From an uncultured Ruminococcus sp. (GTDB taxonomy: Bacteria; Bacillota; Clostridia; Oscillospirales; Acutalibacteraceae), in NCBI GenBank assembly GCA_902767845.1, contig CACXIV010000005.1:25644-89643 (forward strand): a stretch of DNA of 64,000 nt. The letters run 5' to 3'. Of the stretch, positions 30,080 through 38,771 are shown in pieces. Numbering within the stretch: position 1 is the first letter of the stretch; each line of letters begins with the position of its first letter. A program made the translations under genes and the position numbers. The notes beneath the pieces were generated by a model that was not told where the DNA came from, made no database searches, and worked only from the letters and a program-made list of their open reading frames with translations.

Positions 30080-32686
30080 ATGGCGATGAATTTCTTAAAA
30101 GCGATGTTCGGCAACTACAGCAAGCGCGAGGTTAAGCGCGTGCAGCCGATCTGCGACAAGGTGCTTGCGCTTGAGGACAAGTACGCCAAAATGAGCGAGA
30201 GCGAGCTCAAAAACCAGACCGCTCTCTTTAAGGAGCGTCTTGCCAACGGCGAAACGCTCGACGATCTTTTGCCCGAGGCGTTCGCGGCGTGCCGCGAGGC
30301 GAGCTGGCGCGTGCTGGGCATGAAGCACTTTCCGGTACAGGTTATCGGCGGAATCGTCCTTCATCAGGGACGTATCGCCGAGATGAAAACAGGTGAAGGT
30401 AAAACCCTCGTTGCCACCCTTCCGGCGTACCTGAACGCGCTCACGGGCGAGGGCGTTCACATCGTAACCGTCAACGATTACCTTGCCCGCCGCGACTCGG
30501 AGTGGATGGGAAAGCTGTATAAATATTTAGGACTCACCGTAGGTCTTATCACTCACGACCTCGAGAACCCCCTCAGAAAGGAAGCCTACGCCGCCGACAT
30601 CACCTACGGCACAAACAACGAGCTGGGCTTCGACTACCTGCGTGACAACATGGTGGTCTACAAGGAGCAGAAGGTTCAGCGCGGCCATGTGTTCGGCATC
30701 GTCGACGAGGTCGACTCGATCCTCATAGACGAGGCGAGGACCCCTCTTATTATTTCGGGAAAGGGCGACAAGTCCACCGACCTCTACGAGAGAGCCGACG
30801 CCTTCGCAAAGACCCTAAAGCTCCAGCGCTTCACCGAGCTCGACGCCAAGGAGGACATGGAGGAATACTACGCCCAAAACGGTATCGACTACGTTGTGGA
30901 CGAAAAGCAAAAGACCGCTACCCTGACCCAGAACGGCGTTAAAAAGGCGGAGGAATACTTTGGTATCGAGAACCTTACCGATCCCGAAAACCTCGCGATC
31001 CAGCACCACATCAACCAGGCTGTCAAGGCAAACGGCGTAATGAAGCTCGACGTCGACTACGTCGTCAAGGACGGCGAGGTAATAATCGTCGACGAGTTCA
31101 CCGGTCGTCTTATGTACGGCAGACGCTTCAACGAGGGTCTGCACCAGGCGATCGAGGCAAAGGAGGGCGTAAAGGTTCAGAGCGAGAGCAAGACCCTCGC
31201 CACCATCACCTTCCAAAACTACTTCCGACTTTACAAAAAGCTCTCGGGCATGACCGGTACCGGCGAGACCGAGTCCGAGGAGTTTCAGGAGATATACAAG
31301 CTCGACGTTGTCGAGATCCCCACAAACAAGCCCGTTATCCGTAAGGATCTTCCCGACGCGGTGTTCAAGACCGAGCGCGGCAAGTTCAACGCCGTTATCG
31401 ACCAGATCGCCGAGGTACACGAAAAGGGACAGCCGGTTCTGGTCGGCACTATCTCGATCGAAAAATCCGAGCTTCTCTCAAAAATGCTCAAGCGCAGAGG
31501 CATAGCTCACAACGTGCTCAACGCCAAGCAGCACGAGAAAGAGGCGGAGATCATCGCCCAGGCAGGTAAGTACGGCGCCGTGACCATCGCCACCAACATG
31601 GCGGGACGCGGAACCGATATCATCCTCGGCGGTAACGCCGAGTACATGGCCAAGGCGTCGATGCGCAAGCAGGGCTACCCCGAGGAGATGATCGAGGAGG
31701 CTACCGGCTACGCCGAGACCGATAACGAGGAGCTCCTCGAGGCGCGCAAGACCTTCCGCGAGCTCAACGAAAAATATAAGGAAGAGATCAAGGACGAGGC
31801 CGACCGCGTGCGCGAGGCAGGCGGACTGATGATCATCGGCACCGAGCGCCACGAGTCTCGCCGTATCGACAACCAGCTCCGCGGACGTTCCGGACGTCAG
31901 GGCGACCCGGGCGTGAGCCGTTTCTTCCTCTCGACAGAGGACGACCTTATGCGCCTGTTCGGCGGAGACCGAATGAAGGCTATGATGGATCGCATGAACG
32001 TCGAGGAGGACGCTCCGATCGAAAACAAAATGCTTTCAAATATCATCGAGAGCTCTCAGGAAAAGGTAGAGCTGCGCAACTTCGGAATACGTAAGGACGT
32101 GCTCCAGTACGACGACGTTCTCAACCGCCAGCGCGAGATCATCTACGGTCAGCGCGATCAGGTGCTCAACGGCGAGGATCTCCACGACACCGTAATCAAG
32201 ATGGTTTCCGACTCGATCGACACCTCGATCAAGCACTATCTCCCCGAGGGTCCTCGCGAGAACTGGAACTATCAGAGCCTTATCGAGTATTACAAGGGCT
32301 GGCTGATCACCGACGAGGAGAAATACAAGCTCAGCGCCGACGAGCTCGAGGGCATGGAGGCAGAGGAGATCGGCAAGCATATCATCGACGACGCGCTCGA
32401 GGTGTTCAAATCAAACGAGGAGCTTCTGCCGGCGGAGACTATCCGCGAGATGGAGCGCGTATATCTGCTCAAGGCGGTCGACACCCACTGGATGGCGCAT
32501 ATCGACGCCATGGATCAGCTCAAGGCGGGAATCCGTCTGCGCTCATACGGCCAGCACGATCCCGTTGTAGAGTATCGTCTTGAAGGCTTCGATATGTTCG
32601 ACGAGATGATCGAGAACATCCGCGAGGATACAATGAAGATGATGCTCATCATGCCCAAGCGCGTGTATGAGATCCAGAAGCGCTAA
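30080..32686 (+). CDS. secA: Protein translocase ATPase SecA, lacking its fused zinc tail
   Basis: SecA drives proteins through SecYEG with ATP. The 868-residue product has Walker A MKTGEGKT at 102-109, [14 protein letters not shown] at about 209-222, the preprotein crosslinking domain after it, the second helicase domain ([18 protein letters not shown]) and the helical scaffold/wing domains, ending [11 protein letters not shown]. The C-terminal linker and SEC-C zinc site, normally fused, are missing and are encoded by the next frame, whose ATG overlaps this TAA (TAATG). ATG 30080 has AAAGGA about 12 bases upstream, a long spacing. The 120 bases before it carry no gene. Confidence 0.96.
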   Translation: MAMNFLKAMFGNYSKREVKRVQPICDKVLALEDKYAKMSESELKNQTALFKERLANGETLDDLLPEAFAACREASWRVLGMKHFPVQVIGGIVLHQGRIAEMKTGEGKTLVATLPAYLNALTGEGVHIVTVNDYLARRDSEWMGKLYKYLGLTVGLITHDLENPLRKEAYAADITYGTNNELGFDYLRDNMVVYKEQKVQRGHVFGIVDEVDSILIDEARTPLIISGKGDKSTDLYERADAFAKTLKLQRFTELDAKEDMEEYYAQNGIDYVVDEKQKTATLTQNGVKKAEEYFGIENLTDPENLAIQHHINQAVKANGVMKLDVDYVVKDGEVIIVDEFTGRLMYGRRFNEGLHQAIEAKEGVKVQSESKTLATITFQNYFRLYKKLSGMTGTGETESEEFQEIYKLDVVEIPTNKPVIRKDLPDAVFKTERGKFNAVIDQIAEVHEKGQPVLVGTISIEKSELLSKMLKRRGIAHNVLNAKQHEKEAEIIAQAGKYGAVTIATNMAGRGTDIILGGNAEYMAKASMRKQGYPEEMIEEATGYAETDNEELLEARKTFRELNEKYKEEIKDEADRVREAGGLMIIGTERHESRRIDNQLRGRSGRQGDPGVSRFFLSTEDDLMRLFGGDRMKAMMDRMNVEEDAPIENKMLSNIIESSQEKVELRNFGIRKDVLQYDDVLNRQREIIYGQRDQVLNGEDLHDTVIKMVSDSIDTSIKHYLPEGPRENWNYQSLIEYYKGWLITDEEKYKLSADELEGMEAEEIGKHIIDDALEVFKSNEELLPAETIREMERVYLLKAVDTHWMAHIDAMDQLKAGIRLRSYGQHDPVVEYRLEGFDMFDEMIENIREDTMKMMLIMPKRVYEIQKR

Positions 32687-32895
32687 TGCTCAACAGCGGC
32701 GAGGAGCCCAAGAAGGTCAACGCCGTAGAGGCGGCGCTCAGGCGCGAGCAGGTGGCTAAGCCCACACAGACCTCCGGCGACGGAACGGATACCGCGAACA
32801 AAACCGTTCGCAAGGGCAAAAAGATCGGAAGAAACGATCCCTGCCCCTGCGGAAGCGGAAAGAAATATAAAAAGTGCTGCGGACGCGACGCATAA
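32686..32895 (+). CDS. Separate SecA C-terminal linker with SEC-C zinc motif
   Basis: This 69-residue frame encodes what is normally the SecA tail: a linker with [13 protein letters not shown], a basic stretch [18 protein letters not shown], then [11 protein letters not shown]. The CxCx8CC arrangement binds zinc and contacts SecB and the ribosome in other bacteria. It begins at the ATG overlapping the secA stop (TAATG), in the -1 frame. No ribosome-binding site of its own is obvious, so translation would rely on reinitiation, or the two frames could be joined by a -1 shift. A sequencing error of one base is the alternative. Sequence conservation argues that the tail is expressed. Confidence 0.8.
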   Translation: MLNSGEEPKKVNAVEAALRREQVAKPTQTSGDGTDTANKTVRKGKKIGRNDPCPCGSGKKYKKCCGRDA

Positions 32896-32898
32896 CAA

Positions 32899-32929
32899 AA
32901 AACGGTTCAGGTTTTCCCTGAACCGTTTT
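32899..32929. terminator. Bidirectional terminator
   Basis: 13-bp stem AAAACGGTTCAGG / CCTGAACCGTTTT with loop TTTTC, between the SecA tail and the converging birA gene. Confidence 0.9.
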
Positions 32930-32946
32930 CAATTTTCCGTTTTAAA

Positions 32947-33915
32947 TTAATATATCCCCTGGACCGTGACCTCTCCCGAATAAACGCTGCAAACCGTGCC
33001 GTCGGACAGCATGACCTTCAGCTCGCCGTTTTCCGCGACGCCTACCGCCATTCCGCTGATCCGCCTTGTGCCGCGGGTAAAGGTGATGTTCCTGCCGATC
33101 GTCGCGCACAGATCGGAATACTCCCTGAGCGCGGTCTGCGACAGGCGCAGGTCGTTTCGGGTCAGCTCGCCCTCAAGACGGTCGAGGAATTTGGCGAGCA
33201 GCCTGTTTTTGTCGTAATGCCTGCCGGTTTCGAGCAGGATAGAGGTCGCCTTGTACTCGATCTCCTCTGGGAAAACCGCCTGATCCACATTGACTCCGAT
33301 ACCTATTATTATATACTCTACCGCGTCAAATTCCGCGGTCATTTCGGTCAGGATGCCGACCAGCTTTTTCTTGCCTACTATTATGTCGTTAGGCCACTTG
33401 ATCTTGCAGTCGAGTCCGGTTGTATCGCGCAGCGCCTTGCAGATCGCCAGACCCGCGAGCGGAGTGACCGCCGCCACTCCTCCGGGAGCCGTCCGCGGAC
33501 GGAGCAAAAGCGAGAACGAGATGTTTTCGTCGCGCTTTGTCTGCCATACTCTGCCGAGCCTGCCCTTGCCCTTGGTCTGTTCCCTCGCCGCGACGACAAC
33601 ACCCTCGCGGCAGCCGTTGTTGCCAAGCTCCTTTAGGTAGTCGTTGGTCGAGCCGACCGAGTCGAGGACTATCATTTCTCTGCCGATAAGCTTGGTGTTC
33701 AGGTGGCTTTTGACCGCCTCGGCGTTCAAAAATCCGGGAGCGGAAACAAGCCTGTAGCCCTTGTTCGGGGTCGAGCTTATCTCGTAACCGTTCTCCTTTA
33801 GGGAGTTCATTCCCTTCCATATCGCCTGACGCGACACGCCGAGCTGTTCCGCGAGCGACTGCCCCGAAACATAACCGTCCGAGCTTAACAGAATTGAGAG
33901 GATCTTGTTTTTCAT
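32947..33915 (-). CDS. birA: Bifunctional biotin ligase/biotin operon repressor
   Basis: The start ATG 33915 (MKNKILSILL) is favoured because AGGTGG lies just upstream; an in-frame GTG nine bases earlier overlaps that site. The 322-residue protein has an N-terminal winged helix (VSGQSLAEQLGVSRQAIWKGMNSL), the ligase domain with SVGSTNDYLKE, the biotinyl-AMP loop KGKGRLGR.W and KWPNDIIVGKKKLVGILTEM, then the C-terminal domain. It attaches biotin to acetyl-CoA or pyruvate carboxylase carriers and probably represses biotin genes. It is third on the minus strand after coaX and an ECF S component. Confidence 0.94.
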   Translation of the reverse strand: MKNKILSILLSSDGYVSGQSLAEQLGVSRQAIWKGMNSLKENGYEISSTPNKGYRLVSAPGFLNAEAVKSHLNTKLIGREMIVLDSVGSTNDYLKELGNNGCREGVVVAAREQTKGKGRLGRVWQTKRDENISFSLLLRPRTAPGGVAAVTPLAGLAICKALRDTTGLDCKIKWPNDIIVGKKKLVGILTEMTAEFDAVEYIIIGIGVNVDQAVFPEEIEYKATSILLETGRHYDKNRLLAKFLDRLEGELTRNDLRLSQTALREYSDLCATIGRNITFTRGTRRISGMAVGVAENGELKVMLSDGTVCSVYSGEVTVQGIY

Positions 33916-33950
33916 AACGACCACCTGATGAGCTTATTTTTTAAACATAA

Positions 33951-33975
33951 GGGCGCGCCGAAACACGACGCGCCC
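33951..33975 (-). terminator. Probable terminator between the ECF S-component gene and birA
   Basis: GGGCGCG (33951-33957) pairs with CGCGCCC (33969-33975). The minus-strand tail is AT-rich but has no long T-run, so termination may be partial. Confidence 0.5.
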
Positions 33976-34033
33976 GATTTATCTGCCGGTTATTACCGCT
34001 GTCTGACGGGCGTGAGAGCCTTTGGAACAACGA

Positions 34034-34639
34034 TTATTTTGATGATTTACGGATCGCGTTGATGATCCTTACGATGACGGGAGCGAGAACCATGTTCACG
34101 CCGAGTTCAACGAGGAAGTTCACGCCGGTAAGACCGATAACGGCAAAGAACAGGATATCGGTTTCGCCTGCCCAGCTCTGCAAAGTTTCTCTGAAGAAAA
34201 GGAGAGTGCCGATAATAAAGATACCGGTGTTCACGATAGGAGCGCAGAACGCCGCCGCTACCGCGCCGAGGATCTGATTTTTCTTAGCGATAAGGTTGTA
34301 AACAAGACCTGCGACAAATCCTGCCGCGGTACCCTTGAGCATGCACATGATCACGCACAATACCGGATTGGCGTTAAAGATCATCGCGCCGCCTAAATCC
34401 GCGCCGATAATACACATCACAACGACCACAGCGCTGAATACCGCGCCGAGATACGCGCCGGCTCCCTTGCCGAACAGCGCGGCTCCGATCACGATCGGGA
34501 TAAGCGCCAGAGTGATAGCGAAGGGCTTGGTGGGAAAGTAGGTAGTGACTACCTGCAGCACGATGATGATCGCTGTCAGGATGCCTAAGCCTACGATCTT
34601 AAAGGTCTTGCTCTGCTGTTTTGTTTTTGCTTTTGTCAT
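34034..34639 (-). CDS. ECF transporter S component, probably for pantothenate
   Basis: This 201-residue membrane protein has about six helices. The first helix, GLGILTAIIIVLQVVTTYF, begins with a Lys/Gln-rich tail and ends in FPTKPFAITLALIPIVIGAALFGKGAGAYLG, typical of substrate-binding S units of energy-coupling factor vitamin importers, which share a separate EcfAAT motor encoded elsewhere. Substrate is inferred from context: coaX (pantothenate kinase) lies 84 bases upstream on the same strand, so pantothenate (PanT) is most likely. Biotin is possible because birA follows, but the sequence does not look like BioY. RBS GGAGG precedes ATG. Confidence 0.8.
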   Translation of the reverse strand: MTKAKTKQQSKTFKIVGLGILTAIIIVLQVVTTYFPTKPFAITLALIPIVIGAALFGKGAGAYLGAVFSAVVVVMCIIGADLGGAMIFNANPVLCVIMCMLKGTAAGFVAGLVYNLIAKKNQILGAVAAAFCAPIVNTGIFIIGTLLFFRETLQSWAGETDILFFAVIGLTGVNFLVELGVNMVLAPVIVRIINAIRKSSK

Positions 34640-34723
34640 AGTAACCTCCTGCTGTTTCCCCGCTCATTTTTACGCGGGTGAAACGCAAATTTATTTACAA
34701 AAGAGCTGTCGCTCCGTTGTATA

Positions 34724-35497
34724 CTATTTTTTGCTTGTGTTTCTCCTGAAGATCACGTTCAGTCCGTCGAGGATGATATTCTCGTCATATGTGATCTCGT
34801 GGCGGCAGTTGCAGATGATGCTTTTTGCCAGTCCGCCTGTCGCGATCACCCTGCAGTCCGCGCCCGATTCCACGGAGAATTTGTCGATAAGTCCGTCGAG
34901 CATGCACGCGCTGCCGTAGGTCATCGCCGAGCGGATGCAGTCCACGGTGTTTGTGCAGATCACGTTTTTGGGCGCGCGCAGATCTACCGACGGCAAAAGC
35001 GCGCCGTTCTGAGTCAGCGCGTCGAGCGAGATCCCCACTCCCGGCGCGATAACGCCGCCGCGGTACGCGAAGTTTTCGTCAACATACGCGAGCACGGTCG
35101 CCGTGCCCATGAACACCATTATCAGCGGACCGCCGTATTTTTCGTACGCGCCCACGCAGCCGCAGACGATATCTCCGCCGAGGGTCTCGGGACGGTCGAT
35201 TTTCAGATCCATGCCGGTTTTCAGCCCCGGGCCGATCACATAGCTCTTTTTGCCGGTGACTATCTTTATCGCCTCTCTCAGCGGCTGAGTGACCTTCGGG
35301 ACGACAGAGCTGATTATTGACGCGCCGATCTCGCTGACGTCGATGCGGTACACCTGAAAAAACGTGTAGAGCACAACGGCAAACTCGTCGCTGGTTTTGC
35401 TCGGATCGGTCGAAAATCTCATCTTGTGTCTGAGCTCGTCGCCGTCAAAAAGACCGAGCTTTATATTGGTATTGCCTACGTCGGCAGTCAGCAGCAT
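34724..35497 (-). CDS. coaX: Type III pantothenate kinase
   Basis: CoaX phosphorylates pantothenate, the first step of CoA synthesis. ATG 35497 follows GGAGG and starts MLLTADVGNTNIKLGLF, the ASKHA phosphate-binding loop. The 257-residue protein also has TSDEFAVVL, ISSVVPKV, GPGLKTGM, ETLGGDIVCG and GGVIAPGV, all family motifs. One oddity: the motif usually written (V)DxGTAT reads VFMGTAT here, so the normally conserved Asp before GTAT is Phe. The other Asp residues (DVGNTN and GGD) are intact. It leads a minus-strand cofactor group with the ECF S component and birA. Confidence 0.92.
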   Translation of the reverse strand: MLLTADVGNTNIKLGLFDGDELRHKMRFSTDPSKTSDEFAVVLYTFFQVYRIDVSEIGASIISSVVPKVTQPLREAIKIVTGKKSYVIGPGLKTGMDLKIDRPETLGGDIVCGCVGAYEKYGGPLIMVFMGTATVLAYVDENFAYRGGVIAPGVGISLDALTQNGALLPSVDLRAPKNVICTNTVDCIRSAMTYGSACMLDGLIDKFSVESGADCRVIATGGLAKSIICNCRHEITYDENIILDGLNVIFRRNTSKK

Positions 35498-35585
35498 AAT
35501 AAAACCTCCGGATCGGGCTGAGGGTGATCGGTAATCGGATAACAACCCCCCGGCTCAAAACTGATAAACTCATAACTCTACATAA

Positions 35586-35613
35586 ATTATACCACAATTA
35601 TTTAATGTTTCAA
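35586..35613 (-). promoter_or_regulatory. Promoter of the coaX group
   Basis: Minus strand TTGAAA (35608-35613), 16-base spacer, TATAAT (35586-35591). Confidence 0.75.
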
Positions 35614-35674
35614 GGCGGTTATTATCTATTTTACAACAATTTCAGATATTCATTAAATTATCGCAAATCATTTG

Positions 35675-35702
35675 TTGAAATTTTATCAATATGGTGTATA
35701 AT
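35675..35702 (+). promoter_or_regulatory. Promoter of the transketolase genes
   Basis: TTGAAA (35675-35680), 16-base spacer, TATAAT (35697-35702), 70 bases before the ATG. It is divergent from the coaX promoter. Confidence 0.75.
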
Positions 35703-35771
35703 TAATATAGCTACGTGCGGTTATTTCCGCGAAATTTGTCGTGAAAACACGCACGGAAAGGATGGTTGTTT

Positions 35772-36620
35772 ATGGATAGTTCAGAAATCAGACAGCTCAA
35801 AATTCTCGCCGCGAAAGCGAGAAAGGGCGCGATCCTCGGCACTTATCACGCAAAATCGGGTCATCCCGGCGGCTCGCTTTCGGCGGCTGACATCTTTACC
35901 TATCTCTATTACAAGGAGATGAGGGTGGATCCCGAAAATCCGCAGTGGGAGGACAGGGATCGCTTTGTGTTGTCAAAGGGACACTGCTGCCCGAGCCTTT
36001 ACGCCATACTGGCGCTCAAGGGCTATTTTGACTGGGAGGAGCTCACCGTGCTCCGTCACGTCGGAGCCATGCTGCAGGGTCATCCCGACATGAAGCGCAC
36101 ACCGGGCATCGACATGAGCACAGGCTCGCTCGGACAGGGCGTTTCCGCCGCGTGCGGAATGGCGCTCGCCGCCAAGCTTGACGAAAAAGACTATCGTGTA
36201 TATACAGTCCTCGGCGACGGCGAGGTTGAGGAAGGCCAGGTTTGGGAGGCGGCTATGTTCGCTTCTCACAACAAGCTCGACAACCTTGTGGTGATCGTTG
36301 ACCAGAACGGTCTGCAGATCGACGGAGCGGTAGAGGACGTAGCGGGTATCGAGCCGCTCGACAAAAAGTTTGAGGCGTTCGGCTTTGAGGTCGTAAAGAT
36401 CGACGGACATGACTTTGAGCAGATCAAATCCGCTCTTGACAAGGCAAAGACCGTAAAGGGCAAGCCCACGGCGATACTCGCAAAGACCGTAAAGGGCAAG
36501 GGCGTGTCGTTCATGGAAAATCAGGTCGGCTGGCACGGCGTTGCGCCGAACAAGGAGCAGTACGAGGCGGCGACAGCCGAGCTTGACGCTCAGATCAAGG
36601 AACTGGAGGGCGAGTGCTGA
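35772..36620 (+). CDS. Transketolase, N-terminal (thiamine diphosphate-binding) subunit
   Basis: This 282-residue subunit binds thiamine diphosphate and, with the next gene product, transfers two-carbon units in the pentose phosphate pathway. ATG 35772 has GGAAAGGA upstream; a TTG six bases earlier is less likely. Motifs are SGHPGGSLSAADI, LSKGHCCPSLYAIL, STGSLGQGVSAACGMALA and the ThDP motif GDGEVEEGQVWEAAMFASHN. Single-chain transketolases are about 660 residues; splitting into two genes is common in archaea and many anaerobic Firmicutes. The stop TGA overlaps the next ATG (TGATG), so the two subunits are probably made in a fixed ratio. Confidence 0.93.
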   Translation: MDSSEIRQLKILAAKARKGAILGTYHAKSGHPGGSLSAADIFTYLYYKEMRVDPENPQWEDRDRFVLSKGHCCPSLYAILALKGYFDWEELTVLRHVGAMLQGHPDMKRTPGIDMSTGSLGQGVSAACGMALAAKLDEKDYRVYTVLGDGEVEEGQVWEAAMFASHNKLDNLVVIVDQNGLQIDGAVEDVAGIEPLDKKFEAFGFEVVKIDGHDFEQIKSALDKAKTVKGKPTAILAKTVKGKGVSFMENQVGWHGVAPNKEQYEAATAELDAQIKELEGEC

Positions 36621-37570
36621 TGGCAGAGGTAATCAAAAAGGCTACAAGGGAAAGCTTCGGCGAGGCTCTCTGTGAGCTCGCTAAAGAAAATGAGGATATA
36701 GTGGTTTTTGACGCCGACCTTGCGGCGGCTACAAAGACAAGCATTTTTCAAAAGGAGTACGCCGACAGGTTCTTTGACTGCGGTATCGCCGAGGGCAACA
36801 TGATCGGCGTGGCGGCAGGAATGGCGGCGGCAGGCAAGATCCCCGTAGCGGCTTCGTTCGCGATGTTCGCCACAGGCAGAGCCTTCGAGCAGATCCGCAA
36901 CTCTGTCGCTTATCCCGAACTCAACGTAAAGATCGCCGGAAGCCACGCCGGTATCTCAACGGGCGAGGACGGAGCCACGCACCAGTGCGTAGAGGATATG
37001 GGCATAATGCGCGCGATTCCCGGCATGGTCGTTCTCAACCCTGCCGATCACTGGGAGATGAAGGCGGCTACAAAGGCGGCTATCGAGTACAACGGTCCCG
37101 TGTATATCAGACTGGGCAGACTCGCTATCGACAGCTTTAACGATCCCGAGGACTACAGCTTTGAGCTTGGCAAGGGCATAACTCTCCACGAGGGCAGCGA
37201 CGTCACCGTTATCGCTACAGGCCTTGTCGTGAACGAGGCGCTCAAGGCGGTAAGGGAGCTTGAGGCAGAGGGCATTAGCGCCCGTCTTATCAATATCCAC
37301 ACCATCAAGCCGATCGACCGCGAGATCATCGCGAAGGCGGCAAGGGAAACAGGCAGGATCATCACCGTTGAGGAGCATAACGTCGTAGGCGGACTCGCCG
37401 ACGCGGTATGTCAGGTGCTCGCCGAGGAATGTCCTGTAAAGGTCACAAAGATCGGCGTTCAGGACTGCTTCGGTTACAGCGGTCCCGCGTGGGAGCTCCT
37501 CGATAAATTCGGACTCACCCAACCCCACATCGCGAAGGTCATCCGCGAAGTGGTAGCTGAAGGAAAATAA
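36620..37570 (+). CDS. Transketolase, C-terminal (pyrimidine-binding) subunit
   Basis: This 316-residue partner of the preceding gene supplies the Pyr and C-terminal domains of transketolase. The Pyr domain shows RESFGEALCELAKE, FDADLAAATKT, FFDCGIAEGNMIGVAAGMA and HAGISTGEDGATHQ; the latter His-Gly region belongs to the active site. The C-terminal domain has VTVIATGLVVNEAL and ITVEEHNVVGGL. ATG 36620 overlaps the stop of the N subunit; in-frame GTG and CTG upstream have no advantage. A terminator follows 18 bases after the stop. Confidence 0.93.
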   Translation: MAEVIKKATRESFGEALCELAKENEDIVVFDADLAAATKTSIFQKEYADRFFDCGIAEGNMIGVAAGMAAAGKIPVAASFAMFATGRAFEQIRNSVAYPELNVKIAGSHAGISTGEDGATHQCVEDMGIMRAIPGMVVLNPADHWEMKAATKAAIEYNGPVYIRLGRLAIDSFNDPEDYSFELGKGITLHEGSDVTVIATGLVVNEALKAVRELEAEGISARLINIHTIKPIDREIIAKAARETGRIITVEEHNVVGGLADAVCQVLAEECPVKVTKIGVQDCFGYSGPAWELLDKFGLTQPHIAKVIREVVAEGK

Positions 37571-37587
37571 TTTAATATTATTACAGT

Positions 37588-37620
37588 GAGCTGCCGACGG
37601 CATCGTCGGCGGCTCTTTTT
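37588..37620 (+). terminator. Terminator of the transketolase genes
   Basis: Near-perfect GAGCTGCCGACG / CGTCGGCGGCTC stem with loop GCAT, followed by TTTTT. Confidence 0.88.
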
Positions 37621-37683
37621 AATTTAAATTGAAAATTGAAAATTGCGGCTCGTTTTTTGAGTTATGAGTATTCGGTAATATTA

Positions 37684-37760
37684 GTAGGGGCGAGCATTGC
37701 TCGCCCGCGAGATACGCACACCATTGGTTGTGACCCACGGGCGGCAATGCCCGCCCCTGC
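37684..37760. repeat. MITE-like inverted-repeat element, about 77 bp
   Basis: The left end GTAGGGGCGAGCATTGCTCG and the right end (its near reverse complement, ending GCCCGCCCCTGC) form terminal inverted repeats of about 23 bases with a few mismatches. Each end is itself a smaller hairpin. It carries no gene and sits in the gap between the transketolase and regulator genes. The look is that of a short dispersed non-autonomous element; no second copy is present in this window. Confidence 0.55.
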
Positions 37761-37773
37761 AATAAAATATACA

Positions 37774-37797
37774 GCCGGCAGAAAACTAACTGCCGGC
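37774..37797 (-). terminator. Probable terminator of the XRE regulator gene
   Basis: 8-bp stem GCCGGCAG / CTGCCGGC with an 8-base loop. The minus-strand tail (TGTATATTTTATT) is T-rich. Confidence 0.65.
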
Positions 37798-37814
37798 CGA
37801 AAATATCATCTTTT

Positions 37815-38579
37815 TTATCTTTTTTTATAGAGCAGGAGCTCGGGATCTTTTCCCTCCGCGCCGTAGGTGCAAACCAAAATAAAATCCATATTCGCCAAAA
37901 CCCCAAAGCAACGGTCGCCGCCGAACTCGGGCTCAAGCTGATTGCCGAGGTAGGTGGTGTTGTCGTCGAGGAATTTGGCGTCGATTCCGCTCGGCAGCGG
38001 ATATGTTAGGTTGACGTGACTGCCGACGAGCGCGTTCAGCCTTTCGACCTTCGGCATGCCCTCGATGCTGAGATCGTTGATCTCGCCGATCAGCCGCTGC
38101 TTGAACGCCTCAAACTCTCCGTTGTCGCTAAGCTCCTCATAGCGCTTCCAGTAATCGAGCCGCGGAAGGTTCTCCTTCATATAGGCGCGCGCCTGTTCCT
38201 CGGAAAAACCGTCGCCTGCCATGTGCTTTACGCAGACTTCGATAAGCTCGTCCATATCGCTGTAGGTGTAATGACCGTCCGCGTAGCACCACTTGCAGTA
38301 GTCCTCGTTGAGCGCTCCGTCCTTATCGGTGCCGATGATCGCGTCGTCAAGCGGCATACCGCAGCACTGGCAGATAAGCTGACGCGGAGACCCCAGCAGA
38401 GTGTTGATCGAGACGTTGAACAGCCGCGAAAGAAGCTTCAGCGTCTCCGTATTCGGCACGGTATCGCCGTTTTCCCAGCGCGAGACCGCCTGTCTGGTGA
38501 CAAAAACCTTTTCGGCAAGCTCGTCCTGCGACATACCGTTCTTTGTCCTAAGCTCACGGATAACATCCTTAGTGTTCAT
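37815..38579 (-). CDS. XRE-family regulator with zinc-ribbon domain
   Basis: This 254-residue protein starts at ATG 38579 (MNTKDVIRELRTKNG), preceded by GGGAGG. Residues 1-65 are a Cro/C1 helix-turn-helix (GMSQDELAEKVFVTRQAVSRWENGDT). It is followed by a putative zinc ribbon (ICQCCGMPL, then YCKWCYADG) and a roughly 130-residue region containing RYEELSDNGEFEAFKQ that looks like a ligand-binding domain. The chain is of the type seen in Firmicutes regulators annotated 'XRE plus zinc ribbon'. Targets and ligand are unknown. It is divergent from plsC, which may be its target. Confidence 0.85.
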   Translation of the reverse strand: MNTKDVIRELRTKNGMSQDELAEKVFVTRQAVSRWENGDTVPNTETLKLLSRLFNVSINTLLGSPRQLICQCCGMPLDDAIIGTDKDGALNEDYCKWCYADGHYTYSDMDELIEVCVKHMAGDGFSEEQARAYMKENLPRLDYWKRYEELSDNGEFEAFKQRLIGEINDLSIEGMPKVERLNALVGSHVNLTYPLPSGIDAKFLDDNTTYLGNQLEPEFGGDRCFGVLANMDFILVCTYGAEGKDPELLLYKKR

Positions 38580-38681
38580 AAAAACACCTCCCTTATAATA
38601 ATTATAAAACAAAACAACGCGAAAAACAAGCAACCTGCCGTTGCTGCCGATATAACCCAATCTTTATTTTTCGCAAAAATA

Positions 38682-38710
38682 TTGCTTTTTTGTCGAAATA
38701 TGTTTATAAT
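38682..38710 (+). promoter_or_regulatory. Promoter of plsC and adjacent leader hairpin
   Basis: TTGCTT (38682-38687), 17-base spacer, TATAAT (38705-38710). A perfect GGCGCGGC / GCCGCGCC stem (38719-38742) lies at the predicted transcript start and is not followed by a T-run, suggesting a 5' stabilising or regulatory hairpin and not a terminator. Confidence 0.7.
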
Positions 38711-38771
38711 AGGCTTTAGGCGCGGCTTTTGTCTGCCGCGCCGAAAAAAGATAGTATAAGCGAGTGAAAAA

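Noticed and set aside
30080-32895. SecA as a pseudogene
   Set aside because: All ATPase motifs and the zinc tail are intact; only the joint is out of frame, at the extreme end, with a perfect overlapping start.
35524-35922. A 132-codon frame upstream of and overlapping the transketolase N-subunit gene
   Set aside because: It crosses both divergent promoters, ends in a different frame of the transketolase gene, and has no recognisable domain or ribosome-binding site.
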